Counted from the first letter of the stretch, positions 51,641 to 63,867 are shown. The stretch: 64,000 nucleotides of DNA from Euglena gracilis (GCA_039621445.1 CP154957.1:44698309-44762308), one strand, 5' to 3'. Notes: generated from the letters alone by a model not told the origin. Numbers and translations are program-made.

Positions 51641-53569
51641 TTGTATGCTTCTGCAACGTTTTTGTTGTTTTCCCTGTTTCCATCATTTTTTTTTTAGCAT
51701 GCTCTTGCACTGTCTTGCTCCTCCACATTCTTCTTTTTTTTGTATTTCCAAACGTTGTGCTTTTTTCCGAAAAGTGGAGTTGCTGGGAATGCACGGTCAC
51801 CACTGGATGCCACGACTTGCTTCGACTGCTCCGTTCCCACGACCGTCCCATCGATCAGCGTAGCCAATGCCACTGGCAATTCGGCCCACCACGTGCCCCT
51901 GTGGAGCAGTGCCCTCCCGCCCTCTTCCAGAAAGCGGTACCCCTGTGACGACGCGATGGTTTCGTGATCGTGGATCTTCGCTCTCCTGCTGTTTTTATTT
52001 GCATTGTGGGCATTGATTCCTTTTTTGCCCCTGCCCCTCCCGAAGTTGTTCTTGGCAGTCCACATGTCACGTGAGCAAGAAAATGGTCCCCTGGGAGGGA
52101 CGTGGGGGGGGATGGGCAGGCACACCCAGCAAATGCATTATCATTTCCAGCTTTCCCCAAGCCGGCCACTTCACGCATTCAATGGGAAGGCGGAACCAAT
52201 TCGGCCTGTGACAGAATCTTGACGCAAGTCCTTAGCAGTGGCACCATCCTGGCAGCCTTGGCTGGTTGGACTTTCCCCAGGCCAAGGCCGATGGTGGACT
52301 GAAGAAGAATTTCCCGAAATCCAATCTGAGGCTTGAAGCATTTGATTTGGTGGGATCGTCGTAGACCAATTGAAAGCCTGTTAAAGTGGAAGAATTCTGG
52401 CAGCCTTTCAGCACTGATATCCCCCCGGGGGAGGGCACCCACTATTTTCCTGGAGTCGCATCACGAAACACAATTTGTCCCTACACCTCATCCTGACCAT
52501 GTTCCCTGTTCTAAGTTTTGTCTTTTTGTAATCGTATTTTCTTTGGGTCAGTCAAGAAATGCTCCCAGAAAACGCACTCTGAAATAATCTCCCCTGGGGA
52601 GTTCCAGCAGTGAATTCCAATTCTGTTGGTCACTGCTTGCTGATGAGTGCAGAAAGAGGGCAAAATGATGATGCCCTGGTGCCCCATACAGTGCTTTCTG
52701 GATTTTCCCCAACTCGGCCAATTTCATTTGAAGGTGAAGGCTTTTTGGAAAACTGTTCTCTGACTCGGCAAGTTTCAGGGACGTTGGATGGCGTTTTTCA
52801 TGGAAGCAGAATGCTTCTGTGAGGTGGGTTGTGACAGTGTGGACGGAAGTATTCTCTCGGTCATGTTGTTGTTGGTGCCAAAAAGTCGCATCTTCACAAC
52901 CACCACATTGGTTTCGAATTTGAATTGTGTATGTGTCCATTGTGCCTCTGCGCAACAGAAGCACAGTCTAATTTGGCTTGGTCGTTGCGCAGATGCCCCT
53001 GCCGGGTTTTTTTTTCCAACTTTGGATCCGGGTCCACCAACCCCCCCCCCCTCTGGGGTGTTCCCAAGCAAGGGCTTTGTGTCCCCTGCTGGAGGTGGGT
53101 ATTTGGCCATTTTGACCTTTTTTTTTGGTACCAAGTGCCGAAATTTATTTGAACCCGCAATTGACACCCAAAAATCTGTCCTCTGGACCCCCAGGGGGGG
53201 TACCCCATGGGTGGGGGGCACGGTCGGTCTTAAAACAATCCCTGTGCCCCTGCCAGTGCTTTTCTCCTCCCCCAATCCTGCAGTTTGCTGGCCACACGCA
53301 GCAATCCCTTTGATCTCCCCAACCGAAGTCCGGACCCAAAGGCACACAGTCATCCGCTGGAAGTCCGATGGCGGCAAGGGGCTCATGCCGGGGCCAGGCC
53401 GCCGGCTAACTTACCGCGGGAGGTGGAATCACACGAGGCTGCGCCGTGATTGGTGGCGCTGCGGCCACCCGCGTCCACCACCTCCCACGGTAATCCACTC
53501 GCACGCAACGTTCTCCTTCCTCCGCAGCCTTTCCCCGTGTGCGGGGCTCCACACCCCAGCCTCGGCCCG
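51641..53569. other. spacer upstream of the astacin gene
   Basis: 52100-52850 has no recognised feature. A C/G-tract element resembling 25920-26190 lies at 53020-53240 (ends CGGTCTTAAAACAATCCC). 53330-53420 reads as a short GC-rich frame (VIRWKSDGGKG) of unknown meaning. Confidence 0.4.
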
Positions 53570-53682
53570 ATGCGAGGCTGGGGTGTCCTGGCGATGGCCC
53601 TGGGCTGCTTGTTGCCGCCTGGCACCCCGCCCAGCGCTGGCCGCCGCTGCCCCCGCCACCCATCAATGCCGCACACCCCTGC
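53570..53682 (+). CDS. astacin exon 1, signal peptide
   Basis: MRGWGVLAMALGCLLPPG and onward: an N-terminal Arg, hydrophobic core and PSAG cleavage-like site, typical of a signal peptide. The start is the first ATG of this frame and gives the only hydrophobic leader upstream of the catalytic exons. Confidence 0.7.
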
Positions 53683-56600
53683 GTGCTTGTGTGTGGCACT
53701 GGGGGTTAGCGATGAGTCAGCCACTTGCCATACTGGCCATCAGACTCACTCCATGTGTCACACATCAGCATTCCCCATGAACAGGGTTCTGGTTCGCTTC
53801 TGTTGTCCAGCACTGCCGCTGGAGTTTACCGCTTCGACCCCAACGTTGCTCCTTCCAAAGCGTCGGCACATGATCAACGTGTGTGGCGCCATTGCTGCGG
53901 CACTGCTGCTTTTTATTTGTGTCATTTGCCATTGAGGCACTTTTTTCTGGATGGGCATCTGCAGGAAGAAAAGTTTTTGTTTGCTTCGAGTGCCGATGTG
54001 CAGAATTTTCAATGTATTTTCATACTCACCTTCATCGTCATGAAAATCTGCACATTGGGGAATGTGGAATATTGCTCTGGTGTTTGTTTTTCTCCCATTC
54101 ACAACTATATGAAGTTGGGTTTGAGCCGAGAAAGTCCATTTCCTTGCTCTCCCTTGTGCTAAAATCTTGGCGGCACACATGCTCGTATTTTCATCTCTGC
54201 GGGATGCGTTACGGGATGCGTTACAATGCCACCTCCGGTCGCACAGGCCACGCTACACAAGCGGGGGCGGCAAGTGGCGGCACAGTCCGCTGCAGAGGCC
54301 ACGCTGCTGACCGGGGGTGTATGGGATGCCACTCGGTCTGAAATCGGTGGCGGGGGGGGGGGGGCTGTTGTGTGTGGCTCCCTTGGTCCCCGGCAACCTG
54401 GGCCGTTTCCCAAATCACTCACCCCTCTTTGGGGCAGAAAGACTTCTGGCTTTCTTATGACTTATGGCTTTCATCAGGCTTTCCCTCCGGATTCAATGTT
54501 TCAGTGTTTTCAGTGTTTTAAAATTTTCCTGAATCCGATCGTTTTTGAGTTTGTGCATTCTGTTGTTATTTTCTGGATTTTTTCCCCCTTTCGAGTTTGA
54601 GAATTTGTTTTCGTTGGGCAACCATCCGCTGCCACTGCCCTTTTGCAAAAACCGGAGTTCCCCTGCAGTCAAGATAGTCCAGTCCAATCCATGCCCGCCA
54701 CTGACCCGCTGGCCGGTGGTGAACGGCCGGGTGCGGGTGGCGTACACCATCTCCACCCTCACGGACTCCACCATCACTGCCACGCTGACCCAAGCTATGG
54801 CCCACTGGTCGGCAAACGCCTGCGTCGACTTCGTGTCGGCAACTGCGGCCGATGCCGGCTACGTGGAAGTGTCTCTCTCTGCCTGCCTGTCTGTCTATCT
54901 GTCTGTCTGTCCGCCCATCTGTCCGCCTGTCTGTGTGCCTGTGAGTGCGTGGCAATCACACGCGCGTGCGCACATGTGTGTGTCTGTGCGCGTGTGTGCG
55001 TGTGTGCGTCTGGATGGGTGTGGATGGGCAGATTTTGGGTGTGGGTTTGGATGGGTTTGGGATGGGGTGGATGGATGGGTGGGAAGGTGGATGTGGTTGT
55101 TAAGTTGCATTGTGCATCCCCCCTTCTCTCCCCCCATCAAGAAACTGTCCCCCATCCTCTGTGGTCATTGATCTGTCCTCTTTGGGTTTTGTCTCAGAAA
55201 CAAGCTTTTTTTCATGGGAAACACTTTTGCAGAGGCCATGAACAGTTACGACCATCAGTTCCTGGATTCACAAACCTTTCCGTGTTTGTTTTGTTGAAGA
55301 GTGCCATTTCCTGCTTGTGATCCCCCCTGCCCATTCTGTGGACTCGCTGACCAGCCTTGATGGGTATCTGTCTCTCCCTCTGCACTTTGCCACCTGTTTC
55401 CGAGTTTTAACCTCTCCCTCTATTCCCCCTCCCGCCCATCTCTCTGACTGGCCCGGGTCTCAGGTGGTTGCGGGGACCGGGACAGAGTGCCAGGCCACAA
55501 TTGGGTACGGCACCGGCTCCCGGCCGATCTGGCTGACCTCCTCCTGCGACTTCGGCTCCACCCAGGGTGCCCTGTGCAGTGGTGTCGGATGGCACGCCGC
55601 GGTCTGCCATTTCCCGCAGTACGGCTTAAAGGCCACGCCAAAGTGCAGTTGCGTCCTTTGGTTTGAAATGCCAGCTTTCTCGGATACCGTCCTCAACGCC
55701 CGCTCATTTCCATCGTCACTCTTTCGCATTGTTTTGAATGCCGCCGCTGCCTTGGTTTGACAGTGACAACTGTAAATCGAGCCAGTGGCCCCTTCTGAAG
55801 CAGTCTACCCTTGGATTCCAGTGCAAAACATTTTCCAATAGTAATCTCTTTATTCGGGACAAACATTTGAAATCTGACTTTTGGTCACTTGAGACTCCGG
55901 GGGGGGGGGTGACCGTGGGAGGATGCTCGAGCATAAAGGCATTTTGTTGTTGGAGAGCAGGGGAGGGGATAGTGGAGACGAGGTTGGTGGAGGTTAGGGG
56001 TCCAGGGGGAGAGGGGCAGGGGGGGGCGGCCCTTTCTGTGGAGTTCCCAGCAGGTAACCAGGCTCTGCGGAAACTCCTGGAGCCTGAGATACCCAAGTTT
56101 GTGACGGGCCAATTGCTCGAGGAGCGTAAAGTCGTAATTTTTTTTTCTTCAGAGCACAGCACAACGACAGACCTGGATTATCCGAAGCAGTTCTGCGCCT
56201 TAGCTGGCCCTTTGGGCCAGCCCCAGGGGCAGAGGGGGCAGAGGAGGGGGGAGGGGCTGGCGGGCAACACATACTTTTTACTGAGTGCAAATAGAATTAA
56301 TAAACACCAATAAAATACAATAAACCTCATGAAGATGCTGGCGTGAAGGGGGGAGGGAGTTTTCCACCCCAGGGGAGGTTGGAACTGGGTGGACCCACCC
56401 GTTACCTTTTTGACAAAGTGGAATGGGCAGCACTTAAATTTTGCGGTGGGATCATCAATGCAAGCCACTTCTCTGCCGTGATTCACAACCCCTTCATTCT
56501 TGGACCAAGGTGCCGGAAGCCAAAGGGTCCGGGGGCCGTGGCCCCATTGTGCACGAGCTGGGCCACAGCCTCGGGCTCTACCACGAGCACAGCCGGTGGG

Positions 56601-59600
56601 ATCGGGACAGCTGGGTGGAGTTCCACGCGGTGTGTGGGTGGGTGCGTGGATGTAGAGGTGTTGGTGTCGGTGTGGGTGTGGAGTGCAAAACCCTGTTGGG
56701 AATTGAATAGCAAAATTTAACAAAATGTCTCGCCCAGTTGGAGAATTTTTTTTGGGAAAAGTTACAGAATCAGATCAAACAGCTGGGTGGAGTTCAAATA
56801 TCACGACAAAAATAATATTTTGCCCAGGGATTGATACATTGATGGAGGAGGAGGGGGCACATGGACACATATGCACATGGTTACGAGATTTTTCAAGACA
56901 AAGGGGATGCCCACCCCGCAGTGCCGGCACTGTGTGGCACCACGTGGCACTGAGAGGCACTGCGGGCCGTTTAACCTGCATGCAAGCACCTCAATGACGT
57001 AGCGCTATGCAGGCATTTTTTTTGGTCATTGGTCGACATTTCTAGCCAGAAGTGGTCAAATTGGCCCAAAAAGGCAAAAAGTTGCACAAAACGAACAGAA
57101 TTGCCCTTGATGGCCCAAAAAAGCCAATGATGCAAAAACAAGTGGTTTAACGGCCCTCAGTGCCACGCAGTGCATGCATTGCCACGCGGTGCCATGCAGT
57201 GCAACACGGTGCCACGCAGTGCCACGCGGTGTCACGCAGTGCCATGCAGTGCGCACGCACTGCACATGCAGTGCCACACGGGCCAGCACTGCGGGGTGGG
57301 CGGAAATGCCCCGACAATTTCCCTCTATTTCCTTTTGTTCATAAGGATGGTGAGGTTTATCATGCGGCGTTTATCATGCGGTGTATGATATGCGGTCTCT
57401 GAGATCATTGAAAAGATGCACTTCTGCTTGAATGTCTGCCCTTTTGTTGGTGGCAAGCCATGAATCCTCGCATATGTGGCTCTTCTTACCCTTGTGATTC
57501 TGGGTTTCAGGAGAACGTGATCTCTGGCAGCAGTTCACAGTACGCCATCACCAGCGATTCTTTTGCCTACGGCCTGTATGACTACTCTAGCATCATGCAT
57601 TACGGTGTGTTTGCTTGACTTTCTTCTTTCCTCCCATCATTGCTTTTAAAACCTTTTTTCAAAAAAAAATTTTTAAGGGCCATCCCAATCGTTGGCTATA
57701 TTTTGGGCAAATGAGCACCGTGCTGGTTCTTGATTGCGACCATTGTTGCTCGGAAACGTTTAGGTTATTTTGGCTGAGCAGAGGTGGAAGAAGTCTTGAC
57801 CAACTCTTCATTTTGACCTGAGAGGTTTGGCCGGCCAAAACCAAGTTTTGTCTCCCCAGCAGGCTGTTTTTTTTCGTCGGTTGCCGACCCCACCCTGGGG
57901 GGGGTGCCTGCCTGGGCAGGCACTCCAAGGCACTCCAAATCCGACCCGGGGGGGGGGGGGTAGGACATACAACCAAAAGTGCCCTAGCACAGACCCCGGC
58001 GCCGAAGGCGCCGGGGAGCCAAAAATAGCCAATTTTCAAAGGAGTGTGCCTGGACGCAGGCCAAATCTGACCCCCCCGGGGGAGGGGGGTAGTGCCTGCC
58101 TGGGCAGGCACACTCACAGGCACTCCGGACCCCCCCGGGTTGGTAAAAAAACACAGCCTGCTCCCCAGGCAGTTGTTCTTTGGACCTGAACAAGCTCAGG
58201 GCTTGTGTCGGCTTGCAAATCAGGTGACATTTCCAGCGTCAATCCACCTTCGGGATGTTCACGACGGTCCGAAACAATCACGTGCAGAAAAATGCCCTGA
58301 AAGGTTGTCAGTCCCAGCCATGCCAATCACCCAACCATGGTGACCCGACGGGACAAACCAAGGCCGGCCCATTATGACGCCCCTGCCGTCGGACCGTCCC
58401 CAGGGCCGTACGCGTTCTGGGGCGGCACGGGCAGCACGCTGTTTGCCCCGGTGGTGGTCGGGCAGCGGACGGGCCTCACCGCCCGGGACATCGCCCTCGT
58501 GCGGTGGCTGTACGGCCGGCGCCCCTCTGAGGCTGCCGGGCTGGGAAAGGGTGAGGACGGGGCGGGTGCCTGCATGTCTGTGCGCGCCTGCTTGTGTGCC
58601 TGCGTATGCATGGGACAGCCCAGTCTGGGAAGCCCGTCTGTTGTCACCTTCTTTGGGGCGAAAAAGGACCTTGCACACAGCGCGTGCACTGTACATCTCA
58701 TTAAGGGTTGCTGTAGCCATCCCCAGTTTCGGCCCAGGTCAGGTGCATCAGCACCCCCCCCCCCCCTGCCCCGGGTGGTGCTGCTAGCCAGCCCCAACTG
58801 CCAGCCAGCAGTTTTTTTTTCCAGGTTGGGGGTTTGCTGAGCAGGGCTGGAAATTTTGGTTAGCTACCCCCCCCCCCCAGCGTTCCCTGAGCCGGGCCAG
58901 GCTGGGCCGAAATCAGACAATTGTCCCAATGACGGCGTGCAAAAATCCATCCTTGAAAGCAATGATCCTCCGACACTTCCCCCCAAACCCAAAAGCCCCC
59001 CAGAACGCCATTTTTCGCCAATGCACAGCCCGACAACCGCACCATCCCTCACCATCACCCCAATATTGTGCTGCCGGCAAAGGGCCCAGCACCAATCAAA
59101 CCGGGTAATGTCATTTTGGCAACTTTGCTTTCAAGCTCAAAAGACCCCCGAAAATGCACATCCGTGATTTCATTTCTGGATTTTGACACAAATAATAATT
59201 CGCACTCTATTTCACGTTTGTATTGGTTCAAAATTTAATTGCAGCAACCATTTTGCCAAAATATGCTTTTTAAAAAGGATGTCATGTTCGCAGGCAAGTT
59301 CTTTCCTCTCCACCAGGTTTCCTTTCACAGGGTGGCAGGGAAGCCAAAGTCCCAAGGGGTGATATTTTTGGTGGGTTTTTCATCCTCCAATCTCGCATTG
59401 ATCGGTTGGCCGTCGCATGTGTCAAAAGGATTGCCGACCTGGGAGCATGGAGGCAAAGATGTCAAACCGCAAGGAGCTTGGATACCACAAAAGCACGGTT
59501 CGAGGCGTCCGGTGTCTCTCCCCGGGCACCTGCGTCCGGTGCTGGAATGCTGACCCGCCCCTCTTTGGGGACCAGGCAAAGAGCCGCTGCGCGCAACAAC

Positions 59601-62600
59601 TGCAGCTCCCAGCCCCAGGCGGCCATCCAGTGCGCCGCCAACTACGACGCCTTCGCGTACGTGGTCCGGCCCGGCCGGCCGTTCTCCCTCAACATCGTGG
59701 GCTACTACCAACCCCAGGCCCTGACCCTGACCTTTGCCCTGCCCTGGGGCCACCCGTCTGTGTTGTGGATCATTGCACAGTTACCTGCCAATCGTGAATT
59801 GTTCCACGGCTCACATGGGTTCACCAGACTGTGTGTGTTTTATTTCCGTGTCATGCCTCAGGGCAAGAAAATGTGTTTTCTCATTTTCCTTTTCACGCAT
59901 CTATCATTTATCCGAAAAATTGTCACTCAGCATTCAGGGCCCTGGTCAAGGGCTTATATTTCGGTGCAGTCTGCATCGAGAGGTGTAACGCACCCAACAC
60001 ACAACACACAGCACAAGGATACCAAATTCCACTCAACCCTGTTAGCCGCCCCTCCCCGAAGAAGCGGTCTCCCCAGCCCCGCCCTCGGGGGCATCGGCCA
60101 ACCTCGCCTCTCCGTACACTGCCCCCGCCTCGGACTCCATCATCAGCCTGCGGGTGACGTGGACGCCCACCAGTGCCCAGCTCGGCACCCACACCGTCCA
60201 GGCGACCTTCTCCACCGCCGGCAGGCCCTCCCGCAACTGCGACTTTCAGGTGGGGCTGCCTGCTTGTGGGGCCGTGCGCTGTGTGTGGGGCCGTGCACAG
60301 CCCCACTCAACGCCTTTCAGGTCGTGGCGTAATGGAGCGGTGCAGGGGGTGGCAAATATCTGCAGAACGAAAAACGAAATATCTGGGTTGTTTGGCATTT
60401 TGGAGCATTTTTGGTAATTCTGGGGGGGTGGGATCAGAGGTTTTTTTTTTAGTCTTGGACCCCCCCCTCCCCCGGGGGGGGGGTAGGGTGGGTGGGTCCC
60501 TTGGACCCCCTCCCCCAGGGTTGTATGGGAAGCTCCGCAGACTTGAGGTAGGTGGTAGGGGGGGTCCCCCCCACCCCCCCACAGGGGGGGTAAGGTGGTA
60601 GGGGGTCCCCCCCCCCCAGTTTCGGAAGGGGGTCCCCACCCACCCCTCCTCTCCTCCTCTGCGGAGGCCAAAAATTTTTTCCGGTGCTTTGCGCCGGGAG
60701 TGTATTTAGGTCTTTTTTTTGAGGCTCAACGTGAGATTTTGGCAAAATGGCCAAAAATGACAATAAATCGGGACAGGTGGGGAGTTGTCAGAAATTCAAT
60801 ATGCTGGTAGATAGGGCTTTTTAAGGGCTTCAATTTAGGTATTGGACATTTCTTTTGATTACCAAACATTTTTGAGAAATTTCAGAAAAATTGACCTTTT
60901 GACCCAAAAAGCAGCCAAAATTTTGGGCGACCGAAAACTGGAGGAAGGAGGGGGGTCCCCCCCCCTAGTTTTGGAAGGGGGTCCCCGCCCCCCCCCCCCT
61001 CGGAGATTCCCATACAACCCTGCCCCCCCCCGGTGGGGGTGGGGGTAGGGGCTGGTAAATATATCTTTTTCGGCGCCGACGTCGTCGAAAATTTTGAAAA
61101 AGGTGCTATTTTTAGCATTTTTGGCCATTTTCGGGCAAAAGTGGGTGAGTCCCCCGGGAACCCCCGCCAAAGATGGACGGTAAGCCCTTCGGTATTGAGG
61201 TAGGTGGTCGGGGGGGGGGTCCCGACCACCCCCTCCCCCCCCTGGGGGGTAAGGTGGTAGGGGGGAGGTCCGGACTACCGGGGTCCGGACCCCCCACCCC
61301 CCTCTTTGACAGGTGCCAAAAATAGCAGAAAATTTTCTTCCAGCGCGCAGCGCCGGAAAATGAGCAAAAACACCCCTTTTGCTGACTTTTGGACATATTG
61401 CCCATTTTTTGATGTGTTGGTGTTTTCCCCCCAAAATGTTCAAAAAATTCAAAAAATGAGCATTTTTGGATCGATTTTCAAAGAAAAATCAGGATTTTTG
61501 ACCGATTTCGACCCGATTTCCGGCCCTTTGCCTGTGCATGAAATCGAAAAAATTTCGGCCCTCCCTCGGTTTTGAGGTAGGAGGGGGGGGGTCCGACCCC
61601 CCCCCCTCCCCTCAAGGATTCCCATCCATCCCTGGCCCCCCCCGGGGGACCCACCCCAGGGGGTGGGTGGGTGGGTGGGTGGGTGGGTGCCGACCCCCCC
61701 CCTTGTCTTAAAAAAAACCCCTGCCATCTGCTCGAACCCACCAACAGGCCTACCCCCGGTCTCTCCACCGCCACCTTTTCCCAATGTTCGGAGAGGCAGG
61801 ACTGTCGCCCGCGGGAGCCGTTCTCCTGCCCCGGCGCTGCTCGTTCCGCCCAGGTGACCGTCTCGGCCTCCGCCTGCGACGGCCGCCAGGGCAACGCAGC
61901 CACCGACTGCAGCGGCCACGGGCGGTGCACTGAACAAGCTACCCTTTTCTCCTGTCCCCACCCCCCATATTTATGGGTGGGAGAGCTTGCCCACAGCCAA
62001 CGCCCTACAGCCTGTTTCCACAGCACATGGCAGCATATAGTGCCCCCACGGGGTTTCAAAAGCAGCTTGGCACCATGGCCAGCATTGCATGGCCATGCGA
62101 GTGCGACAAGGACTACTATGGGCGCCTGTGTGAGACTGCATACGACTGCTCTGCCACCGTCTCCGAGACGTTCGATTCAGGTGTGCAAATGTTTCCACCA
62201 CCACACAAGGTTTTTTGTGTATCTGTATGCTCGCGAAACCCAGCTTGGTGGCGGAACCCTTAGTGAAGACAATCAAGGGCGGGAGTCTGCACCAGATGCG
62301 GGGGAACTTGAATAAAGATAAGGGTTGGGGAAAGAAGTCATGGCCGAGATTTTTCCTTTCGAAGGGCCCATCCAAGACCCCCCCCCCCCCCACTCCCTGA
62401 CCTCCTCCGCCCGGCGGACCTGGCAACCTGGCCCAGCAGGGGCCATTCGTCCTTGCCCAGCCCAACCGGTGGCTGTCAGCCGGCGCTGTCTCCTTGCTGG
62501 CCTCAGACATGGGGGCGTTCTACGCGGTGGCGGCCGGCGTGGCAGTGACGGCGGGGTACCTGCAGATGGCACAGCCTGGCAGCAGCTCCGCGGCGTACCT

Positions 62601-63776
62601 GACGGGCATCAGCCTGACCCCGGCCGCGGTGGAGGTCAGCGTGTGGGTCGGCCCCAGCATCCCGGCCAGCCGTCGGCGCTGCTGCGTTGTGACTGGTGGA
62701 CTATCCTCCCAAATGGCAAGGTGCAGGCGCTGCGATACGCTACGGGATGGGTGATAATCATTTCTATTCCGGCAACCAATGCCTCTCTCTCAGACCAGAC
62801 CTGGTTTGGCCGGCATTTGTCTTCCCGCTGCCCCGATGCCATCCCCCAGCTTTGCCCAAGCCGTCAGCCTGCACCCCATGTCAGGTCCAAACATCTCTTC
62901 CCAAGTGGACAGGTGTTCCTGCACCAACCCCGGCGCCAAAGCCTGGGCCTGGCTTCTGGCACCGCCGCCAACCTCCAGCTGGGCACCCCATCCTACGTCC
63001 AGCTGGCGGAGCTGAAGATCCAGAACGGCGGGTTCCAGGCGACGGCGTCCTCGTACACCGCCCCCCTGTCCGGCATCACCCCCGCCCCCAACACATGGTC
63101 CGCATCCTTTTCTCGCCTCCCTATCTTGACCATACCATTGCTTAACACCTGTCCCACCTACCCCCGGGGGATGACTCACTGGTTTTTTCAGAGTGACTGA
63201 CTGGTTTTCTGGCCAACCCCCCCCCCCAGGTGGGGTAGGCCCGAAAATGAAAAAGTGGCTGGCCTGCCACCGAAGGCGCCATAAATTTTTTGGAATTTTT
63301 TGAGTTTTTTTTTGCAAATGTCATTGCCTCCTCCATTCTTCTGACCGTTCTTCTGATTGAATTGTGCCTCCTTCTCCTCAAACTCCTCAGTCTTTTTCCT
63401 CAAGCTGGGCGCATGAGAACACCTCCAATCTCATTGCGTCACCACAGTGCCTTGCCAACATAAGCTTATTCAAGAGTGGGATTGGTTTTTTGTGAAAAAG
63501 GCTGCCTGGTTTCTTCAGAGTGGAAAGTGACCCTCCCCCCACCCTCTGGGGATCGCCAGCAATCGTATGACCTTGACATTCTGGCGTGTGGTCATGTCTT
63601 TTAAACCGCCAGTGTGTCCCATACATGTAAACTATTCCCACACTTGCAGGTACACCCTACGGATCGTCTTTGATTATCGCCGGCGGTCATTCAAGTACCT
63701 GGTTGATGGCACGTCCTATTTGGAGCTGTCTTTCGACACTTCCCAGAGTGGTACCCAGGCATACGTCGGCCTTGCG
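53570..63776 (+). CDS. secreted multidomain astacin (M12A) metalloprotease, runs off right edge
   Basis: Zinc endopeptidase of the astacin family with extracellular modules. Exons: 53570-53682 signal peptide; 53811-53844 or -53878 propeptide?; 54247-54316; 54669-54868; 55464-55566; 56526-56629; 57511-57604; 58404-58550; 59584-59759; 60046-60249; 61854-61924; 62083-62180; 62440-62634; 62913-63097; 63650-63776. Catalytic domain: WPVVNGRVRVAYTIS start, HELGHSLGLYHEHSRWDRD (zinc HExxHxxGxxHE with catalytic Glu), Met-turn SIMHYG, and end DIALVRWLYG. Then a Cys-containing module, a beta-sandwich-like module (WTPTSAQLGTHTV), an EGF-like module (DCSGHG...CECDKDYYGRLCE) and a jelly-roll-like module (YLVDGTSY). 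Phases agree at all junctions from 54247 to 62180. The protein is secreted and the gene continues beyond 64000. Confidence 0.93.
53811..53844 (+). CDS. astacin propeptide exon candidate
   Basis: TAAGVYRFDPN, in phase with exon 1 after GTTGTCCAG. A donor at 53845 keeps phase with 54247; a better-looking donor at 53879 does not. Confidence 0.4.
54247..54316 (+). CDS. astacin propeptide exon
   Basis: ATLHKRGRQVAAQSAAEATL then LTG, just before the mature protease. KRGR could be a processing site. Phase 1 end joins the catalytic exon. Confidence 0.7.
54669..54868 (+). CDS. astacin catalytic exon 1
   Basis: Encodes LTRWPVVNGRVRVAYTIS, then ATLTQAMAHWSANACVDFV and ADAGYVE. It corresponds to the RxWPxGxVPYxI...AMxxWexxTCVxF start of astacin domains, with the first conserved Cys. 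Confidence 0.93.
55464..55566 (+). CDS. astacin catalytic exon 2
   Basis: VVAGTGTECQATIGYGTGSR then PIWLTSSCDFGSTQ, with two Cys at positions usual before the zinc motif. Phases 0 to 1. Confidence 0.88.
56526..56629 (+). CDS. astacin catalytic exon 3, zinc site
   Basis: GPIVHELGHSLGLYHEHSRW then DRDSWVEFHA: the three zinc-binding His and the catalytic Glu are all present, so the enzyme should be active. It follows CCAAAG and ends at GTGTGT. Confidence 0.96.
57160..57275. repeat. GTGCCACGCA minisatellite
   Basis: About eleven imperfect 10-bp units (GTGCCACGCA / GTGCCATGCA) in an astacin intron. Shorter related runs at 56930-56965. Confidence 0.8.
57511..57604 (+). CDS. astacin catalytic exon 4, Met-turn
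   Basis: ENVISGSSSQYAITSDSFAY then GLYDYSSIMHYG. SIMHY is the Met-turn of metzincins, with the Tyr that completes the astacin zinc sphere. Confidence 0.95.
57859..58162. mobile_element. MITE with GCAGGCTGTTTTTTT ends
   Basis: About 304 bp between AGCAGGCTGTTTTTTTT and AAAAAAACACAGCCTGCT. Inner TGCCTGCCTGGGCAGGCA palindromes on both arms, and CGGCGCCGAAGGCGCCGG in the centre. Non-coding. Confidence 0.7.
58404..58550 (+). CDS. astacin catalytic exon 5, domain end
   Basis: PYAFWGGTGSTLFAPVVVGQ then RTGLTARDIALVRWLYGRRP, the end of the astacin domain (cf. IGQRxxLSxxDIxxxxxLY). Donor GTGAGG in phase 1. Confidence 0.92.
59584..59759 (+). CDS. astacin-gene exon 6, extracellular module
   Basis: NNCSSQPQAAIQCAANYDAF, then AYVVRPGRPFSLNIVGYYQP and QALTLTFALPWG. 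Two Cys and a beta-rich pattern; no named domain. Acceptor CAAAGAG fits phase. Confidence 0.75.
60046..60249 (+). CDS. astacin-gene exon 7, beta-sandwich-like module
   Basis: ASDSIISLRVTWTPTSAQLG then THTVQATFSTAGRPSRNCDF. WTPTxxQxGxHxV followed by CxFxVxV is the pattern of HYR/cadherin-like extracellular repeats. Phase 0 on both sides. Confidence 0.8.
60440..61715. repeat. nested C/G-tract elements in an astacin intron
   Basis: TTTTTTTTTAGTCTTGGACC near 60450 pairs with GTCTTAAAAAAAACCCCTGC near 61705. Between them lie at least three more C/G palindrome blocks, a unit like those of 33336-34160 (60795-60930) and a copy of the 28640-28740 body (61060-61160). Confidence 0.65.
61854..61924 (+). 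CDS. astacin-gene exon 8, start of EGF-like module
   Basis: VTVSASACDGRQGNAATDCS then GHGR. Completes the beta module (FQVTVS) and begins an EGF-like CSGHG. The exon may start earlier, because the frame is open upstream. Confidence 0.75.
62083..62180 (+). CDS. astacin-gene exon 9, EGF-like core
   Basis: IAWPCECDKDYYGRLCETAY then DCSATVSETFDS. CxCxxxYYGxxCE is a clear EGF signature. With this splice the usual Cys after GHGxC is lost; skipping the GT at 61925 would keep RCT but needs another junction. Confidence 0.85.
62440..62634 (+). CDS. astacin-gene exon 10
   Basis: GPFVLAQPNRWLSAGAVSLL, then ASDMGAFYAVAAGVAVTAGY and MAQPGSSSAAYLTGISLTP. Extracellular-type sequence without a recognised domain. 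The 5' border does not match the phase of exon 9. Confidence 0.6.
62913..63097 (+). CDS. astacin-gene exon 11, jelly-roll-like
   Basis: LASGTAANLQLGTPSYVQLA then ELKIQNGGFQATASSYTAP. Ends in phase 2 inside a Trp codon completed by the next exon. Confidence 0.75.
63650..63776 (+). CDS. astacin-gene exon 12, jelly-roll-like
   Basis: YTLRIVFDYRRRSFKYLVDG then TSYLELSFDTSQSGTQAYVG. The YxxxxxVDG strand-turn is typical of ConA/LamG-like folds. Phase 0 donor GTATTG, so the gene continues past the window. Confidence 0.82.
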
Positions 63777-63867
63777 GTATTGTGGTGTGTGCCCTGGTGC
63801 TTCCCAGTGCCCTACAAAACTCCACACACTCATTTGACTGGGAAGTGCAAGATGTGTGATGTGGATG

